The notes beneath the pieces are model-generated. The model did no database searches and was not told the DNA's origin. It worked only from the letters and a program-made list of their open reading frames with translations. The translations under genes and the position numbers were made by a program. This document shows positions 50,981-60,465 of a DNA stretch of 64,000 nucleotides, in pieces (positions within the stretch are counted from its first letter, which is position 1; each line of letters starts with the position of its first letter). The DNA is from Bryoerythrophyllum caledonicum (taxonomy: Eukaryota; Streptophyta; Bryopsida; Pottiales; Pottiaceae): positions 5,659,519 to 5,723,518 of the forward strand of contig OZ020521.1 in NCBI GenBank assembly GCA_963971425.1. Direction: 5' to 3'.

Positions 50981-51261
50981 TGTTAGGAGAGGACAATATA
51001 CAACACCACCATGTCCACATGAAAGAGAGCTCTGACCGGGTGAGGTCAGCTCTTATATACTTAAGAGGTGGTTAGGTGGCATTAATAGCCAATCAGCCAC
51101 CTAATTCAGTAGTGGGCGATGTAATCAAGACTGCCATAATTAGGTAGGTAAGTTTACTTACCTACCCTAATTAGGTAGGTAAGTCTCATAAATACCGCCT
51201 AACTACAGTGGACCCGGGAGTTTAAGTAAGAGTAGCTAGGCTATTTTAGGCTATCTCAACA
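50981..51261 (-). repeat. 3' LTR of the copia element
   Basis: 281 bp, TG...CA ends. An internal inverted pair TTAGGTAGGTAAG and CTTACCTACC lies at 51141-51185, near the presumed polyadenylation or promoter region. It is identical to the other LTR except at two bases. Confidence 0.97.
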
Positions 51262-51329
51262 CTCCTCCTCGAATAAATGATTTTCTCGTTAAAAAACTGC
51301 GGTAAAAATGCAGAAAAAGAGTAAAATCT

Positions 51330-52259
51330 TTATTCGCTTGCTAACTCCGTGAGGGTCCGCATGCCAGCTGCTTTGATCAGCTTGCGGTGTTGATGTGCGG
51401 GTAGAGCCTTCGTAAGTACGTCCGCAATATTTTCTGCTGAAGCAATCTTCTTTGCTTGAATTTGCCGTGTTTCGATTAGATCTTGTGTGTAACTGAATAG
51501 ATGAGGGCTGATATGCTTGACACGGTCGGCCTTAATAAATCCAGAAGAAACCTGTTCAATACAAGCTGCATTGTCTTCAAATAAAGTGATCGGCTCCTCC
51601 TGGTGTGAAATACCGCTCATCTTGAAGATGGTGTAGTGCATTGTGCGGATCCAAACCGCTTCGCGAGATGCTTCGTGAAATGCGACTAACTCCGCGTGGT
51701 TGGTTGATGTGGCCGTGATCGTCTGTTTGGTTGATCGCCAGGATATCGGCGCTCCGTTCTTGATGAATACGTAGCCTGTCTGAGATTTGCCCGTGGCTGG
51801 ATCCGTCTTGAATCCGGCGTCGGCATAGCCGGTGATGGCGCTGGACTTGGTTTTGTGGAAGTGGAGGCCAAGGTCTGTCGTCCCTCGCAGATACCGTAGG
51901 AGATGCTTAACTCCTCGCCAGTGTCTATCGGTTGGCTTTTGATTGTGGCGAGCAAGCACGCTGACGGCGAAGGAGATATCGGGTCTGGTGTTGGTCGCCA
52001 AATAGAGTAGCGCTCCAACAACTGCTAAATACTTGGGCCGATCCACTTCCTCTTCCTCCTCTTCTGCTGGCCGATAAGGGTCCTCGTCGGTGCGACTTTT
52101 CCCGATCATTGGGGCGGACAGCGCGTTGGCGTCGGCCATGTTGAAGAGCAGCAAAAGCTTCTTCACGTAGGTCTGCTGATGTAGAAGGATGCTTCCATCT
52201 GATTTTGGGTTGATCGGCCCACATATGTCACCGTGGAGCCGATGCAGCGGGGCGGGCAT
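51330..52259 (-). CDS. pol: Copia pol remainder: integrase start joined to RT end, and RNase H
   Basis: In phase with the preceding frame, the 309 residues begin MPAPLHRLHGDICGPINP, the N-terminal end of the integrase core. They jump directly to KSDGSILLHQQTYVKKLL, which belongs near the end of reverse transcriptase. So roughly 600 residues including the integrase DDE core and the RT YVDD box are missing, without frame change. RNase H is complete: YADAGF, NHAELVAFHEA, LFEDNAAC and ADVLTKALP carry its four acidic residues. The stop is at 51330-51332, about 60 bp before the polypurine tract. An independent start at 52259 is unlikely to be used; this is the downstream part of one polyprotein. 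Confidence 0.93.
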   Translation of the reverse strand: MPAPLHRLHGDICGPINPKSDGSILLHQQTYVKKLLLLFNMADANALSAPMIGKSRTDEDPYRPAEEEEEEVDRPKYLAVVGALLYLATNTRPDISFAVSVLARHNQKPTDRHWRGVKHLLRYLRGTTDLGLHFHKTKSSAITGYADAGFKTDPATGKSQTGYVFIKNGAPISWRSTKQTITATSTNHAELVAFHEASREAVWIRTMHYTIFKMSGISHQEEPITLFEDNAACIEQVSSGFIKADRVKHISPHLFSYTQDLIETRQIQAKKIASAENIADVLTKALPAHQHRKLIKAAGMRTLTELASE

Positions 52260-53954
52260 TTATGTCGGGAGCGTCCATCGCGACGGCTGGCGGATGAGCT
52301 TGCCTTGTATACACGCCGCGCACTCCTCTACGCGCTCCGCGTCCCGTGTGCAGAGGTCGTGACCGACTAAGGTCGGGACCATTTTTCTCATCATGGTCGT
52401 CCCAGGGTGCCCCAGCCGGCGATGCCAAACATCAGCCTTCGTGCTGGTTGTCAAAAAGGACATCGGCACCCCTTTCAGGGGTAGGCATGGGGATCTACGT
52501 CCGCCATCCTCTTCCTCACTCTTACGAGCGGGGCTAGGTACAGCGCCAACAAGGGGCAGCTCGTACAGGCCGGTGGCTCCCGCGTGTGCGGTGGCAAGGA
52601 GTCTCTCGCCTTGCCGTAGCTCGAGGACCTCATCATCAATTCCTACCGCGGTAGAAACGTGGATTTGATTGGCCCGTAAATCCCGGTAGCTGATCAGACT
52701 CCGGGGGGCATCCGGGACATACATTGCCCTCTTGCAGGTGAGGGGGGCTCCCCCGGGCAAGACTATGTTTGCCCGGCCCTCGCGGAATTTAAAGGTCCGC
52801 TTGCCTGCGATGGTGATTATATCACAAGTTTGCCACGGCTCGTTCCTAGTTCTGAACTCAAAGAACGCCGGGTCTTGGAGAATGGTATGAGTGGACGCAC
52901 TGTCTAACAAAGCAACTCTCGCTTTGCTAGGTTGTGACCCAAACTGTACCATATAGTTTTCTGGGTCGACATCGTTTAGCGTAAGGGAGGGGGCATCGAG
53001 AGTATGGGTTTCTCTCTTTCCTTCCCTTAAGGACTTTAACTCTCTATACATGTCGACGATATATTGTGACGCTCGACAATCCTTAAGAAAGTGCCCTGGA
53101 CGACCACACTTGTGACATGACCCTCGCGATCCACTCCCTGATGTACTTGTCGACTTATCGGGTCGATGTGTGTACCTCGGGTTCTTGTCTGATTGCTGTT
53201 GATCACGACGTGGGGGGCGCCAATCGCCTCGGGATCGTCGCCTGGGAGCCTCCGCGCTCTGGGTTTCTCGCCTGGGGTTTGTCGACTTCGACGGCGTCGT
53301 CGAGTTGGGCTGCTTGCGGCTCTCCTTTACTTCGCTTGTGTGAACCTCCTTCGCAGGTCGCGCCTCGGCGTTTTTAAGGAGCATCTGCTGCTGCTTTTCA
53401 GCTAAAAGCAAATATGACATAAGCTCCGAATGTTGTGTAAATCGCATGTTACGGTACTGCTGAGCTAGAATAGCACATGCGGGGGGAAAAGTTGAGAGGG
53501 TCTTATCGATTAAGTCGACGTCGGTAACCGTGTCGCCGCAGAGGCGAAGCTGCGCGACGATGCGGTGTAGTTCGGAGTTGAACGCGATGAAATTCGGAAA
53601 ATCCAGTACGCGCAGACTGAGCCAGTCGCTGCGGGCTTGGGGGAGGAAAATCGTTTCCTCATGCTTGAAACGCGCTTCCAATGCTGACCAGAGTACCGCC
53701 GGATCTTCAACCTGTATGTATTGTTGACGCAGGGACGCATCGATGTGTCGCCGGATGATGAGAAGCGTCTGCCACTTGTAGGTGGCTGGTATCTCCGCCT
53801 CGGGCTCTCCCTCCAGCGTGACGATCAGCTCCTCCGCGCTCAAGTAGGTCTTCATATCGACGTACCAATTAAGGTAATTCGAGCCGTCTGCCTCAAGTGG
53901 GTCGAAGAAAAGTGGGGTGGTTCGTGTCTCTCTTGGTTTTATCACCGTCGCCAT
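52260..53954 (-). CDS. gag-pol: Copia Gag, protease and integrase zinc finger
   Basis: The frame of 564 residues starts MATVIKPRETRTTPLFFDPL, after the leader next to the 5' LTR. Residues 1-200 are capsid-like (LNWYVDMKTYL, WSALEARF). The CCHC knuckle CHKCGRPGHFLKDC is at 280-293. The protease active site reads LLDSASTH (about 350-356), where DSG or DTG is usual; the Gly-to-Ala change probably harms activity. The GAG-pre-integrase finger WHRRLGHPG...CAACIQGK is at 510-551. A TAA at 52262-52260 stops the frame, but the same phase continues for 309 codons immediately after it. Unlike other stops here it is TAA, possibly from AAA (Lys). Confidence 0.95.
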   Translation of the reverse strand: MATVIKPRETRTTPLFFDPLEADGSNYLNWYVDMKTYLSAEELIVTLEGEPEAEIPATYKWQTLLIIRRHIDASLRQQYIQVEDPAVLWSALEARFKHEETIFLPQARSDWLSLRVLDFPNFIAFNSELHRIVAQLRLCGDTVTDVDLIDKTLSTFPPACAILAQQYRNMRFTQHSELMSYLLLAEKQQQMLLKNAEARPAKEVHTSEVKESRKQPNSTTPSKSTNPRRETQSAEAPRRRSRGDWRPPRRDQQQSDKNPRYTHRPDKSTSTSGSGSRGSCHKCGRPGHFLKDCRASQYIVDMYRELKSLREGKRETHTLDAPSLTLNDVDPENYMVQFGSQPSKARVALLDSASTHTILQDPAFFEFRTRNEPWQTCDIITIAGKRTFKFREGRANIVLPGGAPLTCKRAMYVPDAPRSLISYRDLRANQIHVSTAVGIDDEVLELRQGERLLATAHAGATGLYELPLVGAVPSPARKSEEEDGGRRSPCLPLKGVPMSFLTTSTKADVWHRRLGHPGTTMMRKMVPTLVGHDLCTRDAERVEECAACIQGKLIRQPSRWTLPT

Positions 53955-54145
53955 CGCGAGGTGGTGTGTGCCTATGGCTCTAGTGGGGGATTCCTAAAAA
54001 GCTGACGTCACTCCGGCCGCTCAATCTCTTGGTAATAAAGTCTTCTGTCTAAACAACTGTAGTGCAGATTCGGAGTGTGTCAGAAAAATGAACAGTGAAA
54101 CGAATTGTGCTTTCTAGGAATATGAGCTATACAGTGCTGATAACG

Positions 54146-54426
54146 TGTTAGGAGAGGAAAATATACAACACCACCATGTCCACATGAAAGAGAGCTCTGA
54201 CCGGGTGAGGTCAGCTCTTATATACTTAAGAGGTGATTAGGTGGCATTAATAGCCAATCAGCCACCTAATTCAGTAGTGGGCGATGTAATCAAGACTGCC
54301 ATAATTAGGTAGGTAAGTTTACTTACCTACCCTAATTAGGTAGGTAAGTCTCATAAATACCGCCTAACTACAGTGGACCCGGGAGTTTAAGTAAGAGTAG
54401 CTAGGCTATTTTAGGCTATCTCAACA
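54146..54426 (-). repeat. 5' LTR of the copia element
   Basis: 281 bp. It is the promoter-bearing copy because the gag frame starts at 53954 on the minus strand, about 190 bp inside. CTTATATAC at 54216-54224 (GTATATAAG on the coding strand) can serve as a TATA box. Confidence 0.95.
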
Positions 54427-55149
54427 AAAACCTCCTCTCGGCAAGTATTCGGGTCCAACTTGTTGAGTTTGATTTACTTCCAAACATGGTCTTGCTCTTG
54501 GTGTTCTTGTTAGTTTCATGACTCGTTTACTTTGAGAGTAGTACTTGATGCCTATGGCTTGGTTTCTCTTTGGTTATCTCCAATGGACATTGATACTAGG
54601 TCTGAATCCTCCCAATCACATGCATCTTCACAACTAGTTCGTAATGTCGGGACCTGGCTGTCTTGGCGACTATCCCCCATATGCTTCCTGCCATATCCTT
54701 GGATTGAATAAGTCTAGACAAACATGTCTTTGTAGTTGTGGTAGAGTAGTTCCGCTTGGGCTACCAATTTTGGGTCAATATTAGCATTGATCCGCAAGTA
54801 TTTTGGATCTTCCTCCATCCCAGTGTTAATCTTTCATAGTTGTTCCGCCTCCAAAATGGTCTTGGTAGCCACCTTCAAAGTTTGAACTTTGACCTGTGCG
54901 GATGTTGCATCCACCTCAATGTCTTGTTTCATGAATGTATACTAATGCTTGGCGGTCCAGTTTTGGTCTATCTCTTCTTCCTTGGCGCATGTCCAATCCA
55001 GGTCTCGTCTTTATAATAGTGGATTGCCGGAATGTACCACGTCTTTTCGGCCCCAATGAAAATCGAGGCTGACATCCGGGTTGAATCGGAGTAGGGCCAC
55101 CGTCCCAGTAGCTAAAATCTTCGGCTCCACCTCCAGCCACCTTGCTTCT

Positions 55150-55450
55150 TCCTCATTCAGTAGTCCTTCCCCTCTCACTGAACCTTCTCTCACTCTCACA
55201 AGGCCTTCTTTCGCTCTCACAAGGCCTTCTTTTTCTCTCATGAGGCCTTCTTCTGCTCTCACAAGGCCTTCTTTTTCTCTCATGAGGCCTTCTTCTGCTC
55301 TCTCTAGGCCTTCTTTTGCTCTCACTAGGCCTTCTTCCGCTCTCACCAGGCTTCCTTCCGCTCACACCAGGCCTCCTTCTGCTCACACCAAGCCTCCTTC
55401 CGCTCACACCAAGCCTCCTTCCACTCACACCAGGCCTCCTTCCGCTCTCA
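55150..55450. repeat. 21-bp minisatellite encoding a heptad repeat
   Basis: About 14 units resembling CTCACAAGGCCTTCTTTCGCT occur in a row. On the minus strand they encode EGLVRAK/EGLMREK heptads, suited to a coiled coil. On the plus strand they give RPSFALT. The last four or five units (55360-55445) carry CACACC, which reads GTG TGA on the minus strand, so a stop-bearing unit was itself amplified. Confidence 0.88.
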
Positions 55451-56562
55451 CCGGGTCTTCTTTTGCTTTCACCGGTCCTTCTGTTGCCTTAGGTCCTTCC
55501 TTCAATGCCTCAAGTCCTTCCTCCGGTGCCTCTAGTCCTTTCCATGCCTTCGCTCCATCCTCCAATGCCTTTGGTCCTTCTAGTGCCTTCAAACCTTTCT
55601 CTTGTGCCTTTGGCCATTCTTTCGGTGCCTTCAGTCCTTTTGCTAGTGGCTTTGGTCCTTCTTCATGTGCCTTGGATGGCTCGGCTTCATACATGGGCTT
55701 CTCCAACTTTGGCTTCTCCTTTATTAGTTCTTTTAATTGTTGAGCTTCTTCCTGAAGGTGTTGTCTCTCTTCTCTCAAAAGTTATTGCCTTTGTTGTTCT
55801 TTATATCAAGCCCGGAAAGCCTCTTGCCTGCAACCCTCCTTATATTCTTCAAACTTGTCCTCAAGGTATTCATCCATTGAAAAATGGATCGCTTGTTGTC
55901 TAGGTTAGGATGGAATCGAATGATTCCACCTAAGAGATCCCAAGCCCGAATACTTTGGTCTAGGTTAGTAATGCCTTGGCCAATCCTTTTCCATCCAATC
56001 TTATAGATTAGTAGGACCCTGGTCTCCGAGTACAGGAGTAGCTACTTTATTCTAGGTTGATAGTTGGATCCTCCCTCCAAGTCCGGATAATAGACATTAA
56101 TACTTTTAATGGCACTGGTTGGTCTTCAATGTTGTTGGATATCTCTTCTTCCGGTTGCAAACCCTCTCTTGGCCTTCCGTAGAGAAGTCACCAAGCCTCC
56201 ATATTTCCTTATCTCATCTTCTTCTTGCAAAGTCCAGAAGTTCAATCTGGTCTCCAGGTCTTCCGGGTCTTTTAGGTATTTCCGGTGTGGATCTCTTGTA
56301 TTGTATCCACCTCTACGAGCTCCATGTCCATCGGGTCTCTTGGATAGAAGCACACTAAGATTACTCACTTCTGGGCAAAATAAATATACTCTAGAGCATA
56401 TTTGTTTTGGAGCCCTTTGTAAAACTATTGTTAAATGTCAATTGTCCATTGAAAAAATCTAAAGAAATCTTGGCCAATAAAACATTAGGCAAACAAAAGA
56501 TATCTTGGACAAATTGCTAATTTTTTGGAATTTGTGTTGATTGAACATGTGTTCTTCTCTAA

Positions 56563-56757
56563 GTGGTCCAACTCAAAAGCAAGACAGAGTCTATTGCAGA
56601 CTACAAAGGCTCAAAATATACCAAATATTCTGTGGAGTATAAATCAAAGCACCCAAAATTAGGTTTGAAGAAAATGATGGAAAATCTTATGTGTCAAGAT
56701 AGAATTTTTTATGGTGAAGAAGGTAGAATAAGAATTTGGAGCAAAAAACAACATTAA
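56563..56757 (+). other. Small open frame of unknown meaning
   Basis: It encodes 64 lysine-rich residues (YSVEYKSKHPKLGLKKMMEN). No family is recognised and there is no supporting context. It is probably chance within degraded transposon sequence. Confidence 0.15.
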
Positions 56758-56939
56758 TCCCTAATTCAAAAATTGTGGAAAATAGCCAATTTTCTATCAG
56801 TAAAAGTCAATTTAAATTTTTGATCTAGAATTTTCAACCATAATGTATGAACATATTATGGTATAAATGTGTCCCAAAATTTTCAAAGTATTTTACCTTG
56901 TGAACCTCTCCAAAGAAGTATATTTTTTTGATTTGAGAT

Positions 56940-57180
56940 ACATGTGACAGGTATGTAGTAATGACAAATATACTTCTCTTGATCAAACCGGAAGGAATTT
57001 TTTTTTAAATTTAAGAGTCTCGCCATGTTCAAAAAGTCAACAATCACATTCCATCATCACAAATCCAAAATCAAAGCGTGGTTGGCACTTGGTAGCAATA
57101 GAACGCTTGTAACTACGCTCCAGATCCTTCGTGACATGTTTTTCATACTAGTCTAGTTGACTACCACCCTCTTGTTGGCC
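56940..57180. repeat. Dispersed repeat, partner of 34900-35165
   Basis: It shares AGTCAACAATCACATTCC, AATCCAAAATCAAAG, AGAACGCTTGTAACT, GTGACATGTTTTTCATACTAG-like and GACTACCACCC blocks with the copy inside the hAT relic. Confidence 0.6.
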
Positions 57181-58149
57181 CCTTTGCTATGCTCTCCTCC
57201 AAGCTTGGTCTGCAGCCATCCATATTCTTCTCCACTTACGCTCTTTGCTCCTCAAACTCGTATCCGGCATGTCTTTGTGCCGCTTGTAACCTGGCTAATG
57301 CTTCCTAGACTTGCCATGGATAGTTTCCTTCCATAATAGGAGACATATTGCTCCCCTTTGAGGTAGTTGTCCTGTCAATTGCTATCATTGAGCTTGTAGG
57401 GTTGCTTCTTCAACTCCATTTTTTGAGTCCTTTTGAGATTTAAAAAGATGCTTGAAAGGGACTCGGACTAGGTCCCACATAGTAAGACCAAAATATAAGC
57501 TGTTACTTCTGACTATCTGAAAAGGGAGTGGAATGGATGTGTCAAGGAGGAGTTGGAGGGAGTTGCAGTTTCACCTAATTTTCATGGCCGATCTAGCTAA
57601 TTTTTTTTTAAATTAGCAATTTTGAATAGATTCTGGCTCATTTTTCGAGTCCCTTTTTAACATTTACCTAATTCTCATAGGTTTCAAGTCCATTTATTGC
57701 CCTAACTTCTTCCCATTAGTTTAGGTTCATTTCTCCCCTTTCATTTCTATCACATATAGACACATTTTCCATTTTTAATGATTATTCAGTTGGTAGTTGC
57801 TATCCAGCCTTCCACTGATCCATTGCTATTGGCCACTAACTTCTTTTTGTTTGGTTTAGTTTTCTTTCCTTACTAAAATTTTCCAAAATTTAGTGTCGTT
57901 TGATTACAACAATCATCAATTGGTTGGACGGAGAACTTACCTCAACAATGGCTGACTATCTCTCTTTTGAAATTTGGAGCGGTCCTCTGCTCTAGGTAAT
58001 CTCGGGATTGTCTTGGGGATTTTTGGATGCTCCATTGATCAAACCAAAGCAACACACTCCTCCACTTTGCCCGGTCGGGACAAATCCACTCTTGTACTGT
58101 ACTTTTTGGATATGATCCAGCCTTTTCTGTTCTACTGAAATAATCTGGC

Positions 58150-58435
58150 TCGTCGACAAAGGTAGTCTTATATTCTTTGGAAGGTTTGAATTTATGTGGT
58201 CCGGTGGGGGGTCTTTATATAGTAGTCCTTTGACGCATAGTATGTGGTTAGAATCATATACTTTCCAAAGGATCTTTTACTCTTTGGAAGGGTTTTATAC
58301 TTCCCGAGAGGATCTTATAATCTCCGGGGGGTGGAGGGATTTTATACTCTCCATGTTGGCAGGGGAGGTCTTATACTCGATAAAGGGGAGGTCTTATATT
58401 CATTGCCTAGGGAAGGGATATTATAAACTCAAAGG
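58150..58435. repeat. Imperfect tandem repeats around TCTTATA
   Basis: About nine units of 22-30 bp centre on (T/A)CTTATA(C/A/T)TCT followed by a G-rich run, for example GTCTTATATTCTTTGGAAGG and GATCTTATAATCTCCGGGGG. They may form part of an LTR or promoter of the minus-strand gypsy element. Confidence 0.65.
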
Positions 58436-58462
58436 GCAGGGTCTGAGCGACGCTATTTTGCG

Positions 58463-58516
58463 AGCCTAGAGCGGTGAGCAGTGAGCCTAGAGCGGTGAGC
58501 AGTGAGCCTAGAGCAG
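58463..58516. repeat. 21-bp tandem repeat, 2.5 copies
   Basis: GAGCCTAGAGCGGTGAGCAGT is repeated exactly twice and then partially. It marks the end of the repeat-rich stretch. Confidence 0.92.
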
Positions 58517-58879
58517 AAATAAAATACTATTTTAAGGATTTCGGGTTAATTTATAATATTTCAATATTAAAAAAATTTATTTTTATTATTTTTAGTAAAA
58601 AATAGGACCTATCACCGTGGACAATTTTACATAATAAATAGTATATTGGATTCATCGAAGTAGATTTAGAATAACAAAACTTGAACCATATCATATATAA
58701 TTATCCAAGATAAAGAGGGATATTAGCAAAATCCAAGACAAAAAATTGTACAAATTGTCCACTATGACATAATCCACAATAGAATAGATAAAACCTTGTA
58801 GTGGCCCTTTTAGTCTCACTACATCTTTACTGCATGTTTAAAAACCGGAATACAAAGTACCCAAATGGCATAGGAAACC
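58517..58879. other. 3' flank of the MULE gene; no gene
   Basis: AT-rich sequence without frame; probably the 3' untranslated region and terminal region of the minus-strand MULE. Confidence 0.45.
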
Positions 58880-60334
58880 TTAAGAAATAGGATGGCTAAG
58901 TAGACCGCTCTCAAGAATGCGCTTGATCTCGTTAAAACTAAGACTTGGAGCATGTATAAATACATCAATATCGGAGTGTAATCCACAGATAACAATGAAG
59001 ATGTAATACAAGTGCTTACAATTTGTCCACTGACCTCGCTTACCTAGAGATTTCTTCATCATTTCTTGAAAGAATGGACAGGAACAAGTGGGGAACTGTC
59101 CAACAGTGATGGAATATTGTTCGATTTTTGGAGGAGTTCCGGAGTCAAAAGTAACAATGCATCCAATAGCTGGAATAGGTATCATGGTCAATCGGCGGAG
59201 ACTACCTCTGACCAAAATGGCGGATGCACAAACATTAGTCTGTTTCGTTGAAGGTGCTTTTACATTCCTACGAATTTTTTTTCCAAACCTGAGGAAGGGA
59301 TGATCATCAGGGAATTCCGGAAGAGTATATCCGGACAAATCGACAGGAATCCGCTGACCTTCGAATAATCAACGAGGCGATATTGCAGCACGTGGCTGAA
59401 GTTGAAATCCTGTAGTTTGTAGTGCAAGAATCTCAGAGGTAGTTAGGTTAGTACCCATCTTCACTGGCCAAACCTCTGGCACAGCTGGTTTTGACACCAC
59501 CCACTTGCGTCTGGTACCCTTGACGCACCTTTCAATATCATCGTTGCAGAAGAAGAATTGCATACGCTCTTCCCGGTTCTTCTGGTAATTGTGCATCATT
59601 CCAGTATATGTGGGAGCCGCAGTACTCCTCCCATCCTGGACAATCTTTGCAATACACTTTCTCTTTGTGATTGCCTGTTGGGCAAAACATGCCTTGGCAG
59701 AAGCCTTGGATAATCTTGCTATGTGCCATTCAGTCTCATCACATGCAGTTTCTTGGACGGCATTCACATGTATCCTTGGAGGTGGAACAACAATTGTCTC
59801 AACCTCTTTATGTGCGGCATGTTGAACTTCATCTGTCTCCACATGTACACCAACTCCTGGAATAGCGTCCTCAAGGTGCCTTGATGATCCTTGCCTAGTT
59901 TGAACGCGTGGACGAGAGAAATTGATCTTGTCGGGTCTATGGGAGTCATTATCGCAACCAGGAGGAAGATCAATCTTCCGTTTCAGAGAACCAAATACTT
60001 CCTCCCCTTCAAGATGTGGTTCCCGAGTACAAAAAGCAGAAGCTCCAAGTAGTTTGGCCATTGCAGCATGTAGTGCTTTCGGATCACCTGACCGATGAGT
60101 TGTACGTTGAGCCACTCGTAAGAGGAGTTCTTCCTTGCCAGGACCGGTGCCTGATCGATTGCCATTCAAGTATTGGTAATATGCCACAACTTGCATGAAG
60201 GCTCGAACATAATCATCCACAGTGGCGACGTAAAGGTCATTGCCACGATTTCCAGATTGTTGCAACCACTTATTATGCACTGTCTCCGCAAGATTACAAG
60301 ATGGCATTTCAGCCAATTCGGAATCTGTGAGGGG
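58880..60334 (-). CDS. MULE transposase, exon 2 with C-terminal SWIM zinc finger (one internal TGA)
   Basis: After the splice join the frame runs through HNKWLQQSGNRGNDLYVATV, typical of the region after the MULE core. A low-complexity linker leads to TGA at 59371-59369 (AAISPR-stop-LFEGQRIPVDLSGYT). The same phase stays open to 58880. The C-terminal part has the SWIM finger CSCPFFQEMM...CKHLYY (CxCx...CxH, at about 59010-59090), which binds DNA or protein in FAR1-like and MULE transposases. A CGA-to-TGA change, or TGG-to-TGA, explains the stop. With that single defect the gene is close to intact, at about 1,200 residues. Mobile relatives or a host-adopted gene are both possible. Confidence 0.8.
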
Positions 60335-60465
60335 CTGTCCAAAAACAAGAACCATCACACAAAATATAAGAGTGGAACAAAAGAATGGACTACTAATCTA
60401 GACATGTAGATTATACGAATACAGTATTAACGTTGAAAGTAGGAGAAATCAGGATAAGAGTATAC
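60335..60465 (-). other. 131-bp intron of the MULE gene
   Basis: The minus-strand donor is GTATAC and the acceptor is TTTTTGGACAG, phase 0. Splicing joins RQWDGFMQL to PLTDSELAEMPSCNLAETVH. Reading through the intron instead gives a stop after 13 codons. Confidence 0.85.

Larger units (their letters stand above)
50981..54426 (-). mobile_element. Young, internally deleted Ty1/copia retrotransposon (3,446 bp)
   Basis: Two 281-bp LTRs (50981-51261 and 54146-54426) start TGTTAGG and end CTCAACA. They differ at only two positions (c/a at the 13th base and g/a near base 91). AAAAC flanks both sides (50976-50980 and 54427-54431). On the minus strand the polypurine tract GAGGAGGAG (51262-51270) precedes the 3' LTR. 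CGTTATCAGCACTG next to the 5' LTR (54145 downward) is the likely primer-binding site. Gag, protease, the integrase finger and RNase H remain. The integrase core and most of reverse transcriptase are deleted in frame. Near-identical LTRs show that it inserted recently, by its parent's or a helper's enzymes. Confidence 0.97.
54432..58185 (-). pseudogene. Older minus-strand Ty3/gypsy element, gag and pre-RT region (decayed)
   Basis: Read on the minus strand, 54708-54838 gives KINTGMEEDPKYLRINANID and AELLYHNYKDMFV, the conserved run-in to gypsy reverse transcriptase (INxGTEEDPK...FKDIFAW). A Glu/Lys-rich helical linker with 7-residue repeats lies upstream (55130-55778). Gag-like pieces follow at 56126-56368 (RKYLKDPEDLETRLNFWTLQ) and about 57190-57320 (ALARLQAAQRHAG). 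Stops and shifts are frequent (for example TAA at 55011 and TAG in FV-stop-TYS). The reverse transcriptase itself is not seen, because the element is cut or buried at the copia insertion. The 5' LTR is probably near 57.9-58.4 kb but I could not delimit it. Confidence 0.6.

Noticed and set aside
55081-55743. Plus-strand 220-residue serine/proline-rich frame as a gene
   Set aside because: It is the antisense of the heptad minisatellite in the minus-strand gypsy element. Its openness comes from the 21-bp period.
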